Source: Flammeovirga kamogawensis (GTDB lineage Bacteria; Bacteroidota; Bacteroidia; Cytophagales; Flammeovirgaceae). From it: 64,000 bases of DNA. The notes below the pieces were generated by a model. The model ran no database searches. It was given only the letters and a program-made list of their open reading frames with translations, and was not told the origin of the DNA. Position numbers and translations under genes: made by a program. Of this stretch, positions 55,801 through 63,831 are shown one piece after another; position 1 is the stretch's first letter; the number at the start of each line of letters is the position of its first letter. Where the stretch lies: the NCBI RefSeq assembly GCF_018736065.1, contig NZ_CP076128.1:2170001-2234000 (forward strand). Reading direction: 5' to 3'.

Positions 55801-56489
55801 CAAATTATAATTTTTATAGAGATCATTTTTTAACAGAGTTATTATACACCGGACCGTTTTTATCAATTCCTAACATACAAAGAGATACTTCATTTTATAT
55901 AAAATGTGCAGAAGTAGCTAGCGAAACAAATTTTGTTCATTTAGAAGTTAAAGTTGATTCTGTTGTTACTGATTATGATTTATCAAGTTCTACTTCTTAC
56001 ATAGATGGAACTGTCAATGCCTCTTTCAATCAAACAGATAAGGTAGTATCATGGCTGTGGCATTTAAATAATGAACAATATGGTGAACAAAATGACGAGA
56101 ACATTTCTATCACTTTTGATCAGCAAGGAACTCATTCTTTACGCTTATTTGCTACAAATAATGCAGGTTGTACATATATTATTTCAAAAGAAATTGAAGT
56201 TTCTCTTGTCAATAGTTCAAACTCAATGGTCTATACTTTGGAGAATAGTGTTCTTTTTCCTAATCCGATTACTGACGGTAAAGTGAACCTTGCTGTAAGT
56301 AAACAGATTGGAAATATGAATTTTGAAATTCTTCGAATAAACGGACAAACTATTAAGAAAAACTTATCCTATATTATAATCGGGAATATTTATACTATTT
56401 ATTTACCTTCTGGTTTAAAACCGAACACCTACTTATTAAGTGGTTCTTCTACCTCAGGATCTATGGTTTGGAAAGTAATTGTTCGTTAA
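52887..56489 (+). CDS. T9SS-secreted subtilisin-like serine protease
   Basis: The 1200-residue protein has a signal peptide ending in KYVSAQ and a propeptide-like region to about 140. The S8 domain carries the triad: Asp174 (IGISDSGFE), His229 (GTSHGIQVSG) and Ser386 (EGTSISSPIVAG), with Asn318 in AAAGNN as oxyanion. A DDNNGYIDD loop near 203 may bind calcium. Strand-rich middle domains and a PKD-like domain follow (WLWHLNNEQYG, SLRLFATNNAGCTY). The last 75 residues (VLFPNPITDGKVNLAVS to SMVWKVIVR) form a type A sorting domain for type IX secretion. It is probably a secreted, surface-attached or released protease in its own transcript. Confidence 0.92.
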   Translation: MNNKGLNILYFFCVLCSFLCLPKYVSAQIEDRCTNKVIYVKLKSKNYETLQPWSKTFLADRDFPAKMVSPKSYQHLIPEKDNTLNYISLFRAEAPDILQIDLNDNQEACVLIHKIEEHPLVEYVEIAPNYADDLVEYTPNDPLIANQFAIDIHNMEAAWEIEKGSSDIVIGISDSGFEIWHEDLFNNIKTNDAELNGFPNVDDDNNGYIDDVYGYNFRSNDTTLTGTSHGIQVSGAAAAVTDNNIGVAGMGFNSNFIPIVRGSGLEGIVYLAERGVDIINMSWGSPSDPDDDKSVAFQEIINHYTENYNVLFIAAAGNNDHNEIPTDYYPASYENVLSVTAVNENKVSIKNDNSKYTRSYKIQVAANANSQTTNSNNSYRHSEGTSISSPIVAGIAALVRSRYPELSAIQVAELLRYTSDSTFYAISNNDEDAYKIGFGVIDAFKAVTEKDNVHVVRAQNPRWSKYGTSDISVLPGDTLAIWFDFKNILNGNSPNLIASISSYDTAFIPIPGEVTHSLGQMSEGQIKNNSNAPFLFKISPQAIQIKNLHFRVTLEDISTGSYEYRDWQNLELNIILGVKIDSNYIKYLFRPNGTWGVNHGFDYNNRHGCYALTRQSGFIIATDNELSDATYIDINTNTRKTDFVGTSPLVKNTNNSKDVNYPITTFEGTLIDENSANPVGVNIKQKLYGSNSSNVNRAVFTELEITNTSNQTFNNLYSGLFVDWVMNYASGDTLQNQIDSAMITYDAVNQVAIIEKTDKSKCAAVKLLNTGNVNFQAIDNLNSANSIIDITDGFSDYEKIQAVSSQIGTTTIGSKTQLANVSSVIAYTINDLKINETARVGFLIVAADTLPQLLQQLDSVEQYCEYWLKSPSPVIDYQVANEGENVTIATDNYDALALYKEENGQKVLKETGRSFEVLIDSISYYYVQSQGRYVYNGDLVQLTGRAIPPLSIDSPQLVCKNTTVMISPEGCTNYNFYRDHFLTELLYTGPFLSIPNIQRDTSFYIKCAEVASETNFVHLEVKVDSVVTDYDLSSSTSYIDGTVNASFNQTDKVVSWLWHLNNEQYGEQNDENISITFDQQGTHSLRLFATNNAGCTYIISKEIEVSLVNSSNSMVYTLENSVLFPNPITDGKVNLAVSKQIGNMNFEILRINGQTIKKNLSYIIIGNIYTIYLPSGLKPNTYLLSGSSTSGSMVWKVIVR

Positions 56490-56571
56490 TACATACAAAG
56501 GATTGTCAATAAGTTTACCTTAAGGGATTTATTTCTACCCTATATATGTAATAGTTACTAAAACAATGCAT

Positions 56572-56579
56572 TACATTTG
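56572..56579 (+). promoter_or_regulatory. -7 box upstream of the Kdo operon
   Basis: TACATTTG, a perfect TAnnTTTG box, 34 bases before the kdsB ATG. No good -33 box is found at the expected place. Confidence 0.4.
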
Positions 56580-56613
56580 CATGAACTAATCGAATTAGAA
56601 CGAAAAAAAGAAT

Positions 56614-57369
56614 ATGCGAAAGTTTTTAGGAATTATTCCTGCTCGCTATGGATCGTCTAGGTTGGAAGGAAAACCATTGGCAGATATTTGTGGCAAGCCA
56701 ATGATTCAACACGTTTACGAACGTGCTATTCAAGCAATAGACGATGTGTATATTGCAACAGACGACATTCGAATTATAGAAGTAGTAGAAGCCTTTGGTG
56801 GAAAAGTTGTCATGACTTCTCCGACACACACAAATGGTACTACACGCTGTTTAGAGGCACTTGAGCTTATAAATAAAGAAACAAATAAAGGCTTTGATAC
56901 TGTTGTAAATATTCAAGGAGACGAACCTCTTCTTGAACCTGTTACACTCACACAGCTAATTAATAGTTTTGATGATACTACTGAGTTTGCAACATTAGTA
57001 ACCCCAGTAATTCATGCACAAGATCTAGAAAATGACAGTGAAGTTTTTGTTACTCTAGATCATAATAAAGATGCTTTATATTTTAGTAGAGCTGTGATTC
57101 CAACCGTTCGAGGAGTTGAACGCAAAGATTGGATGAAACATACTACTTTTTATAAACACCTAGGCTTATATGCCTACACTAAAAAAGCTTTATCACTGTT
57201 CGCTACTTTAGAGCCTACAACTTTAGAGAAACTAGAATCGTTAGAGCAGTTACGATGGATCGAACATGGTTATAAAATTAAGGTTGGTGTTACAGAACAT
57301 GACAGTATTCCTGTTGATACCAAAGAAGATTTGGAGCGTGTAAGAAATATTATGCAAGAGTTAGTCTAA
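56614..57369 (+). CDS. kdsB: CMP-Kdo synthetase
   Basis: The 251-residue enzyme activates Kdo with CTP, before its transfer by WaaA (gene at 35.1 kb). The nucleotide-binding motif IIPARYGSSRLEGKPL opens the protein, VNIQGDEPLLEP and YFSRAVIP follow, and HLGLYAYTKKALSLF closes the core. First gene of the operon kdsB-kdsA-TAL/CBS-kdsC-like, with a -7 box 34 bases upstream. Confidence 0.96.
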   Translation: MRKFLGIIPARYGSSRLEGKPLADICGKPMIQHVYERAIQAIDDVYIATDDIRIIEVVEAFGGKVVMTSPTHTNGTTRCLEALELINKETNKGFDTVVNIQGDEPLLEPVTLTQLINSFDDTTEFATLVTPVIHAQDLENDSEVFVTLDHNKDALYFSRAVIPTVRGVERKDWMKHTTFYKHLGLYAYTKKALSLFATLEPTTLEKLESLEQLRWIEHGYKIKVGVTEHDSIPVDTKEDLERVRNIMQELV

Positions 57370-57488
57370 TATTTACAAATAGCTAACGTTAATCATTGGT
57401 CGTTCTAGCAAAAATAAACTAAATTGCGCATCGTTGGAGAAACTGTCTCTTTTTGACATCCCCCCAATACAAAAGCAATAAAATACAG

Positions 57489-58325
57489 ATGAGTAAAAAC
57501 ATTGTAAAAGTTGGTGACATTAATTGTGGCGCTGACGAATTGTTCCTGATCTCTGGACCTTGTGTAATCGAGGACGAGAGCATCATGATGAAAACAGCTG
57601 AAAAATTGAAAGAAGTAACGGAAAGATTAAATATTCCGATGATTTATAAAGCTTCTTTTCAAAAAGATAACAGATCTTCTGTAGACTTCTATAGAGGTCC
57701 TGGTATCGATGAAGGTTTACGTATCATGCAAAAGGTAAAAGATGAATTCGGATTCTCTTTAGTTTCTGACATTCACTACCCAGATCAGATTAAACCTGCT
57801 GCTGAAGTTTTAGATATTCTTCAAATTCCAGCTTACTTATGTATGCAAACTGACTTAGTTGTTGGTTCTGCTGAAACAGGTAAAGTTGTAAATATAAAAC
57901 ACGGTCAGTTCTTAGCTCCTGAGAACATGATTAAACCAGCTCAAAAAGTTGAATCAACTGGTAACAAAAATATCATATTAACAGAAAGAGGTTACTCTTT
58001 TGGTTACAATGATTTAATTGTTGACCCTCGTTCTTTCTACGAAATGAGACAAACTGGATACCCTGTCGTATTCGACGTAACTCATTCTATCCGTAAATAC
58101 GGAATTCCTTCTGCGGATCCTACAGGTGGAGCACGTCAATACTTACCTACATTAGCTCGTGCTGGTGTGGCAGCAGGTATCGATGGTTTATTTATCGAAA
58201 CACACCCTTGCCCTTCAGAAGCACTTTGCGATGCGGCAAGTCAATTAGATGTAAATCAATTAGAAGAGTTCATGAAACCGCTAATCGAGTTACATAATAT
58301 CGAAGTTAGTTACCGTAACAAGTAA
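57489..58325 (+). CDS. kdsA: Kdo-8-phosphate synthase, metal-dependent type
   Basis: ATG 57489 gives 278 residues (MSKNIVKVGDINCG...); the upstream TTG 12 codons earlier is not needed. The enzyme condenses phosphoenolpyruvate with arabinose 5-phosphate. The cysteine in LISGPCVIED corresponds to the metal ligand of the metal-dependent class, whereas E. coli has Asn there. Also seen: YKASFQKDNRSS, LTERGYSFGYND and FIETHPCPSEALCD. Its substrate arabinose 5-phosphate should come from the next gene, which lacks the usual isomerase. Confidence 0.95.
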   Translation: MSKNIVKVGDINCGADELFLISGPCVIEDESIMMKTAEKLKEVTERLNIPMIYKASFQKDNRSSVDFYRGPGIDEGLRIMQKVKDEFGFSLVSDIHYPDQIKPAAEVLDILQIPAYLCMQTDLVVGSAETGKVVNIKHGQFLAPENMIKPAQKVESTGNKNIILTERGYSFGYNDLIVDPRSFYEMRQTGYPVVFDVTHSIRKYGIPSADPTGGARQYLPTLARAGVAAGIDGLFIETHPCPSEALCDAASQLDVNQLEEFMKPLIELHNIEVSYRNK

Positions 58326-58377
58326 TCCACTTCATCCTTAATAAGTACCAAATAATAGAAAATATATACTTAATAGT

Positions 58378-59394
58378 ATGGAATTATATTTAGATTCTGC
58401 AGAGATCAATGAGATCAAAAATGGTTTTGAACAAGCACCGTTCATGACTGGTTTAACAACTACTCCAACATTCATGGCTCGTCATGGTATCACAGATATC
58501 GACGGAACTATTGTTGAGTTGTCTAAAATTGTACCTATTCTTCAAATCGAAGCTTTAGGAGACACTGCAGAAGAAATCGTTGCAGAAGCAAAACGTCAAG
58601 AAGCTTTAGGCTTAAGCCGTGAAACTACAGTTTATAAGATTCCTGTTTCTTTAGTAGGTCTTAAAGCATGTAGCATGCTTGTAAAAGAAGGTTTCAAAGT
58701 AAACGTTCACTTGGTATATACTTTACAACAAGCATATATGGCTATGCAAGCTGGAGCAACTTATGTTTGTCCTCTTGTTGGTCGTTTACAAGATCAAGGT
58801 CACGATGCTTTAGGTTTAGTAGAGCAATGTGTTGAAGCTGTAGAATACTATGGATACGATACAAAAATTATGTTCTCATCTGTACGTACAATGCAACACG
58901 TTCGTGATGCTGTAAGTATTGGTGTTCACACAATTACTGTACCTTGGAAAATCATGACTCAATTGACTGAAAACCACTTCACAAAAATTGGTACAGATCA
59001 ATTCGTTAATGATACTCGTTTAATGACAGTTAAAGTTGGTGAGGCTATCTCTACTAACAACCCTACTGTTACAGCAGATGCTACTGTTGCTGAATGTCTT
59101 GTTAACATGACAACAAACGCAACTGGTGCTACTACTGTTGTAGACGCTAACGGTGCTGCTATTGGTATCTTTACTGATGGTGATTTACGTCGTTTAGTAT
59201 CTGAAAAAGGTGGTGATGTTGTAAACACTAAAGTTGGTGATTTAGGATTAACTGCTCCTATTTCTATCGATGCTAACGAATTATTATTTGTTGCTTCGAA
59301 CTTAATCAAAGAAAAGAAAGTTGACGAACTGGTTGTTACTCAAAACGGTAAAGTAATCGGTATGTTAGACGTTCAAGATATGATGAAATTCTAA
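58378..59394 (+). CDS. Transaldolase/F6P-aldolase-like domain fused to KdsD-type CBS pair
   Basis: The 338-residue protein has two parts. Residues 1-213 form a TalC/FSA-type barrel: MELYLDSAEINEIKN (Asp6), GLTTTPT (27-30 replaces the usual TTNP), VYKIPVS with the Schiff-base lysine at 87, LQQAYMAMQAGATYVCPLVGR (117-136), and FSSVRT. Residues 216-338 are two CBS domains with IGIFTDGDLRRL (262-273), a hallmark of KdsD/KpsF/GutQ arabinose-5-phosphate isomerases. The gene lies 52 bases after kdsA and 10 before kdsC-like, exactly where a KdsD would serve. Probable role: supply or regulation of arabinose 5-phosphate by an aldolase-like reaction; this is inference. Confidence 0.8.
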   Translation: MELYLDSAEINEIKNGFEQAPFMTGLTTTPTFMARHGITDIDGTIVELSKIVPILQIEALGDTAEEIVAEAKRQEALGLSRETTVYKIPVSLVGLKACSMLVKEGFKVNVHLVYTLQQAYMAMQAGATYVCPLVGRLQDQGHDALGLVEQCVEAVEYYGYDTKIMFSSVRTMQHVRDAVSIGVHTITVPWKIMTQLTENHFTKIGTDQFVNDTRLMTVKVGEAISTNNPTVTADATVAECLVNMTTNATGATTVVDANGAAIGIFTDGDLRRLVSEKGGDVVNTKVGDLGLTAPISIDANELLFVASNLIKEKKVDELVVTQNGKVIGMLDVQDMMKF

Positions 59395-59404
59395 TTTCAC
59401 TCTA

Positions 59405-60106
59405 ATGAGAGAAGAATTATTCAAAGAAGGAGGAGGCGTGTTTGTAACACCCTCCTCTTCTCTTTTACAGCAATTACAAAACATCAAAGGTTTAATTTTT
59501 GACTGGGATGGTGTTTTTAATGGTGGTGTAAAAGGAGGACCAATGCCAAGTCCATTTAGTGAGGTTGACTCTATGGGTGTAAACATGCTTCGATTTGGTT
59601 ATTTCTTAGAAAACGGAGAAATCCCATTTACAGCAATTGTAACGGGAGAATTTAATGAAGCAGCTTTTAAATGGGCTAAAAGAGAACATTTTGATGCTGT
59701 TTTATACTTAGTAAAAGATAAAGTAAAAGTATTGCCTTTAGTTGACAATATGTCTGGTATAAAAGCCGAAGAAATACTTTTTACATTCGATGATATTTTA
59801 GATATCTCTTTAGCAAAAGAAGTAGGTGCACGTTTTATGGTAGGTAGAACTGGTAGCCCTTTATTTACAGAATATTGTAGAATGAATGGGTATGCAGATT
59901 ACATAACAGGAAACGCTGGTTCTAATAATGCAGTGAGAGAAGTGTCTGAAGTTGTGCTTTGTTTACTAGACCGCTTTGATGAAACAATCGATAAGCGTGT
60001 TGCTTTTGATGGTGCTTATGCTACTTACATCAAAAAACGTAATGAAATACCTACAAAGTATTTCAAAAACGAAGGCAGTGAATTTATCCCAAGTGATCCT
60101 TTGTAA
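59405..60106 (+). CDS. KdsC-like HAD phosphatase
   Basis: The 233-residue protein is a divergent relative of Kdo-8-phosphate phosphatase (usually about 180 residues), with an N-terminal extension of about 28 residues and a 35-residue C-terminal extension. HAD motif I is IFDWDGVFNGG, motif II IVTG, motif III a lysine in KDKVK and motif IV TFDDILDISLAKEVGA. The KdsC-like tail NAGSNNAVREVSEV closes the active site. It is 10 bases after the TAL/CBS gene. The likely reaction is Kdo-8-P to Kdo, matching the operon. Confidence 0.75.
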   Translation: MREELFKEGGGVFVTPSSSLLQQLQNIKGLIFDWDGVFNGGVKGGPMPSPFSEVDSMGVNMLRFGYFLENGEIPFTAIVTGEFNEAAFKWAKREHFDAVLYLVKDKVKVLPLVDNMSGIKAEEILFTFDDILDISLAKEVGARFMVGRTGSPLFTEYCRMNGYADYITGNAGSNNAVREVSEVVLCLLDRFDETIDKRVAFDGAYATYIKKRNEIPTKYFKNEGSEFIPSDPL

Positions 60107-60127
60107 GGATTGATTAATTGGTAAAAA

Positions 60128-60152
60128 AGAGTTGAAATTAAGTTTCAGCTCT
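60128..60152 (+). terminator. Terminator after the Kdo operon
   Basis: AGAGTTGAAA (60128-60137) pairs with TTTCAGCTCT (60143-60152; one G-T), extended by A/T runs, and is followed by a T tract. Confidence 0.85.
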
Positions 60153-60241
60153 TTTTTTTAATACTTTTTTCAGTAAAAGCACATTATTATTATGGATTCA
60201 TCAAAAAAATAAGTGATTAAAAGAAAATTTATCACTTTCTA

Positions 60242-60273
60242 TTTGCTAAACGGCTTCTATAAAAATAACTTTG
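60242..60273 (+). promoter_or_regulatory. Consensus promoter of metF
   Basis: TTTG (60242-60245), exactly 20 bases, then TAACTTTG (60266-60273): a perfect match to the Bacteroidota consensus. It gives a leader of roughly 37 bases. Confidence 0.75.
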
Positions 60274-60314
60274 CCCTGTGTAATCGTTTCAAACAAACTT
60301 AAAAATTCAAGCCT

Positions 60315-61274
60315 TTGAAAGTTATTGATCGTCTAAATCTAGCAGCTGAAGAGAAAAAAACATTGTTCTCTTTCGAACTTCTTCCCCCAGTAAGAGGGAA
60401 AAGTATTCAATCATTATTTGATGCTATTGATCCACTAATGGAGTTCAAACCTGCATTTGTGGACGTTACATACCACCGAGAGGAATATGTATATAAAGAA
60501 CTTCCAAACGGATTATTTGAAAAATCAATTCAACGTCACCGTCCAGGAACTGTAGCTGTTTGTGCTGCAATTATGCATAAATACAATGTAGATACAGTAC
60601 CTCATATTATTTGTGGAGGATTCTCTAAAGAAGAAACTGAAAATATCCTTATTGAATTAAATTTCTTAGGAATAGAAAACATTCTTGCTTTAAGAGGTGA
60701 TGCTGCAAAAGGTGAAGCGGCCTTTACACCTCACCCTGAAGGATATGCTTATGCATCTGAATTAGTTGAACATATTCAGTGCATGAACGAAGGGGAATTT
60801 AAATATGCAGATGATAATGGATTTAAAGGTGGATTTAGTATTGGTGTAGCAGGGTACCCGGAAAAGCACATGGATGCTTCTAACTTAGATACTGATATTC
60901 AATATCTTAAGAAAAAAGTTGAATTAGGTGCTGATTATATTGTAACACAGATGTTCTTTGATAATCAAAAATATTTTGATTTTGTAGAGAGATGTCGAGC
61001 TGCTGGAATTACAGTCCCTATCCTTCCTGGTATTAAGCCGCTTACTACTAAAAAACAATTGACTTTATTGCCAAGTATCTTTAAACTTGATTTCCCTCAA
61101 GATTTATATGATGCCGCTCAGAAATGCAAAAACAATAAAGAAGTAAGAGAATTAGGTATCGAATGGGGTATCCAACAATCTAAGGAATTAATTGAATATG
61201 GTGTTCCTGGAATGCATTTCTACTCAATGGGTAGATCTACTTCTGTAAAAGATATTGCCGAAGCGATCTTCTAG
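60315..61274 (+). CDS. metF: Methylenetetrahydrofolate reductase
   Basis: The 319-residue flavoenzyme reduces 5,10-methylene-THF to 5-methyl-THF for methionine synthesis. The start is TTG at 60315, the only sensible codon before the FSFELLPP motif. Other blocks are VTYHREEYV, NILALRGDAAKG, DYIVTQMFFDN and a final MHFYSMGRS. It follows a consensus promoter and a short leader, so it is its own transcript. A B12-dependent methionine synthase would use its product, but none is in this window. Confidence 0.94.
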   Translation: MKVIDRLNLAAEEKKTLFSFELLPPVRGKSIQSLFDAIDPLMEFKPAFVDVTYHREEYVYKELPNGLFEKSIQRHRPGTVAVCAAIMHKYNVDTVPHIICGGFSKEETENILIELNFLGIENILALRGDAAKGEAAFTPHPEGYAYASELVEHIQCMNEGEFKYADDNGFKGGFSIGVAGYPEKHMDASNLDTDIQYLKKKVELGADYIVTQMFFDNQKYFDFVERCRAAGITVPILPGIKPLTTKKQLTLLPSIFKLDFPQDLYDAAQKCKNNKEVRELGIEWGIQQSKELIEYGVPGMHFYSMGRSTSVKDIAEAIF

Positions 61275-61296
61275 ATCAAGCTTTTTATATATATTG

Positions 61297-61329
61297 CTGC
61301 AACAATTAGCTTAATGTTAGTTGTTGCAG
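61297..61329 (+). terminator. Terminator after metF
   Basis: CTGCAACAA (61297-61305) pairs with TTGTTGCAG (61321-61329), followed by T7. Confidence 0.8.
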
Positions 61330-61347
61330 TTTTTTTATACCAAAATT

Positions 61348-62625
61348 ATGGGAGTTTTTAGTCTTTGTCTTTTAACCTTACTTGTCTATTTACATTATCA
61401 AAATGTAAACAATAGAACTACACACTTTTCTAAAATTTATTTTACAGCCTTACTGATAAAATTTACACTTGGTGTTGGGGTTGGGCTTTTATATACATTC
61501 TATTATTCTGGAGGCGATACTTTTTCTCTTTTTAATGATGGCATTATTCTAAGTAAAATTGCAAAAACTGATTTCTCCGCTTATCTCAATTTTATAACAT
61601 CAAAAGCTTATCGTTATCCTGAAGTGATAATGCAACAACTAACAAAAAGTAATGCTTCAAGTACGTATTTTGGAATAATACTTAGCTTTTTAGCTTTACT
61701 TACTGGGGAAAATTATTGGATAAGTAGCTTATATATTAGTTTTTTTGCCTTTACAGGAATATGGAAATTGATATCAGAACTTTATTTAATCTATCCTAAA
61801 TCAAAATATAGTTTATTTCTTACATTTTTTCTCATTCCCTCTTTTAGCTTTTGGAGTTCAGGAATCTTAAAAGAAAGCTTAGCAATTGGTTGTATCTGCT
61901 GGGTGATTGGTTATGGTTTTGACATAATTAGAAAAGGAAAAATAAACTTTAGTTCTGTTATTATTCCTTTGTTCTGCCTTTTAATTCTCTTAAAAATCAA
62001 ATTCTATTACTTCGCTGGTGTAATCACTTTCTTACCTTTATTCTACATAGCCTATATTTTCAATAAGAACAATTACCCTTACAAATCAAGATATATCTTT
62101 ATTCTTATGTTCCTTATTGTGAGTTTAATTAATATTCTTCCACAAATCCATTATCATTTAGATTTCAATCGACTACCTAATACTATCTACTTAAATTATC
62201 AAAAACTATATCAGGCTAGTGATATAAGTAACGCAATTCATTTTCCTAACCTAAAACCCACATGGACTAGCATTATTCAATCAACACCTAAAGCACTATT
62301 CACGTCATTTACTTATCCCTCGTTTGCGTCAATAAATAATATATTTACCGCAATTGTTTGTTTTGAGAATTACCTACTAATTCTTTGTGGTTTGATTAGC
62401 TTAACTATATTTCTTAAATCAAAAGTTTATTCAAAAAAGCCATACCTCTTGTGGATGTTAATCTTAGTACTACTTTATTGTTCAATAATGATTGCTCTCA
62501 TCACTTTAAGCAGTCCAAACTTAGGTTCATTAAACAGGTATAAAATTGGTGCTTCGGTTTTCTTATTCTACTTATCATTTATGCAAATAGAAATTTTCTT
62601 AAGAGATAAAAGCCTACTGAAATAA
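61348..62625 (+). CDS. Polytopic membrane protein of unknown function
   Basis: ATG 61348 (a TTG nine codons earlier lies inside the metF terminator) gives 425 residues with about ten hydrophobic segments. A short polar loop YYSGGDTFSLFNDG after the second helix is the most distinctive feature, in a position where GT-C type glycosyltransferases and O-antigen polymerases carry acidic catalytic loops. I recognise no family with confidence. It converges with ctlX and the coding regions overlap by 12 bases. Confidence 0.65.
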   Translation: MGVFSLCLLTLLVYLHYQNVNNRTTHFSKIYFTALLIKFTLGVGVGLLYTFYYSGGDTFSLFNDGIILSKIAKTDFSAYLNFITSKAYRYPEVIMQQLTKSNASSTYFGIILSFLALLTGENYWISSLYISFFAFTGIWKLISELYLIYPKSKYSLFLTFFLIPSFSFWSSGILKESLAIGCICWVIGYGFDIIRKGKINFSSVIIPLFCLLILLKIKFYYFAGVITFLPLFYIAYIFNKNNYPYKSRYIFILMFLIVSLINILPQIHYHLDFNRLPNTIYLNYQKLYQASDISNAIHFPNLKPTWTSIIQSTPKALFTSFTYPSFASINNIFTAIVCFENYLLILCGLISLTIFLKSKVYSKKPYLLWMLILVLLYCSIMIALITLSSPNLGSLNRYKIGASVFLFYLSFMQIEIFLRDKSLLK

Positions 62626-63546
62626 TTGTTCGTCTAAATAGATTTCAGCCATCATACATCTTGTTCCTCCTCCACAAACACTCTCTATAGTATTTATTGA
62701 TGAGTGAATAAACTTTACAGAATCTTTCATAATGGATTTCTGTTCATCTGTAAAAGCATTAAATGCTTTAGTAGACATTGTAATATATTTCTGATTATCT
62801 AAACTAGTTACTTCTAAAATGTTACACGTAAACTTGCGTAGCTGTTCAAAAGATACATCAATAATCTTCTTTCCATTTTCCTTAAAAGAAGACCATAATA
62901 CCTCTTTCTGTTTTTCATCTTTAATTGTATCTCCACAGATAACTACAAAATCAGTCGCGATGGACAACATCACATTAGTATGATAAATTGGCATTTCATT
63001 TTCATCTACTGCATCAAATAATATTGGTGTGTAACCCAACTCTTTCACATGTGCTTTAAAAAGTGACACATTAGTTCTTTTAGATAAACATGCATAAGCT
63101 ACTTTATTCACTCTATCAAAAATAATACTTCCTGTTCCTTCTAAAAATTCATCTTTTTCTTCATAAGAAGAGAGGTCTGATACAGAAGATACATGAAAAC
63201 ACATTTGTAATAACTCAATTATATCTGCTCGTTTTTCTGGTCTTCTATTTACTGGTTTTAAAGGATATAAATAGACGGCTCCATTTGAATGTGTAGAAAA
63301 CCAATTATTAGGAAACTGACTATCGGGTTTAGCAGGTAAAGGAGTATCATCTACTACAGTTATATCAATATTATGTTCTCTTAATACAGATACATAACTA
63401 TCAAATTCATTCAATGCATTATCAACATCTTCAGAATTAGTGTTTTGTATTAACGAATCTTGAAATTCATTATCTAAAGCAGTCTCTTTATTATATCCAA
63501 AAGAAGCTGGACGAACCATTAATATATGCTTAGATGAGTTATTCAT
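62614..63546 (-). CDS. ctlX: Citrulline/arginine amidinohydrolase-type protein (CtlX)
   Basis: The 310-residue protein has the pentein (guanidine-group modifying) fold: MVRPASFGYNKETA start, PNNWFSTHSNGAVYLYP, EFLEGTGSIIFDR, IYHTNVMLSIA, and the catalytic cysteine in CGGGTRCMMAEI. It matches CtlX, assigned to citrulline use in Bacteroidota. Its stop lies inside the end of the preceding convergent gene (12-base overlap). Confidence 0.88.
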   Translation of the reverse strand: MNNSSKHILMVRPASFGYNKETALDNEFQDSLIQNTNSEDVDNALNEFDSYVSVLREHNIDITVVDDTPLPAKPDSQFPNNWFSTHSNGAVYLYPLKPVNRRPEKRADIIELLQMCFHVSSVSDLSSYEEKDEFLEGTGSIIFDRVNKVAYACLSKRTNVSLFKAHVKELGYTPILFDAVDENEMPIYHTNVMLSIATDFVVICGDTIKDEKQKEVLWSSFKENGKKIIDVSFEQLRKFTCNILEVTSLDNQKYITMSTKAFNAFTDEQKSIMKDSVKFIHSSINTIESVCGGGTRCMMAEIYLDEQLFQ

Positions 63547-63657
63547 GAACCTAAATTTATAGTTGTAATGTGTTGATAATATTGAAGTTTCACTCTAAAT
63601 AAAGCTAAATAAAAATATTTTTGATATTTTTTTCATTTTTTATCAAAAAAAAGTGGA

Positions 63658-63811
63658 TTAAGTGTAAGTAGCGACACTTAACTAACAGAAAAGATGATTT
63701 TGCTCACTTTTCAGAATTAATAAACAGGATGAACTTACACTTAATAAATAAAAATGCAATAAGTGTATTCAGTACAAAATAATAAAGCATTAAGTGTTAA
63801 AATACACTTAC
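63658..63811. repeat. Cluster of six TTAAGTGT/ACACTTAA sites
   Basis: Octamers at 63658-63665 (+), 63674-63681 (-), 63737-63744 (-), 63759-63766 (+, ATAAGTGT), 63790-63797 (+) and 63804-63811 (-, ACACTTAC). They form two convergent pairs with gaps of 8 and 6 bases and one divergent pair. They end 20 bases before a promoter for the last gene, so this looks like an operator array. The first 100 bases of the gap (63547-63657) show nothing else. Confidence 0.65.
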
Positions 63812-63831
63812 AAAATTTTATGTATTTTTAT

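Noticed and set aside
58378-59394. Plain housekeeping transaldolase
   Set aside because: The CBS pair, the loss of TTNP and the location in a Kdo operon do not fit a simple pentose-phosphate enzyme.
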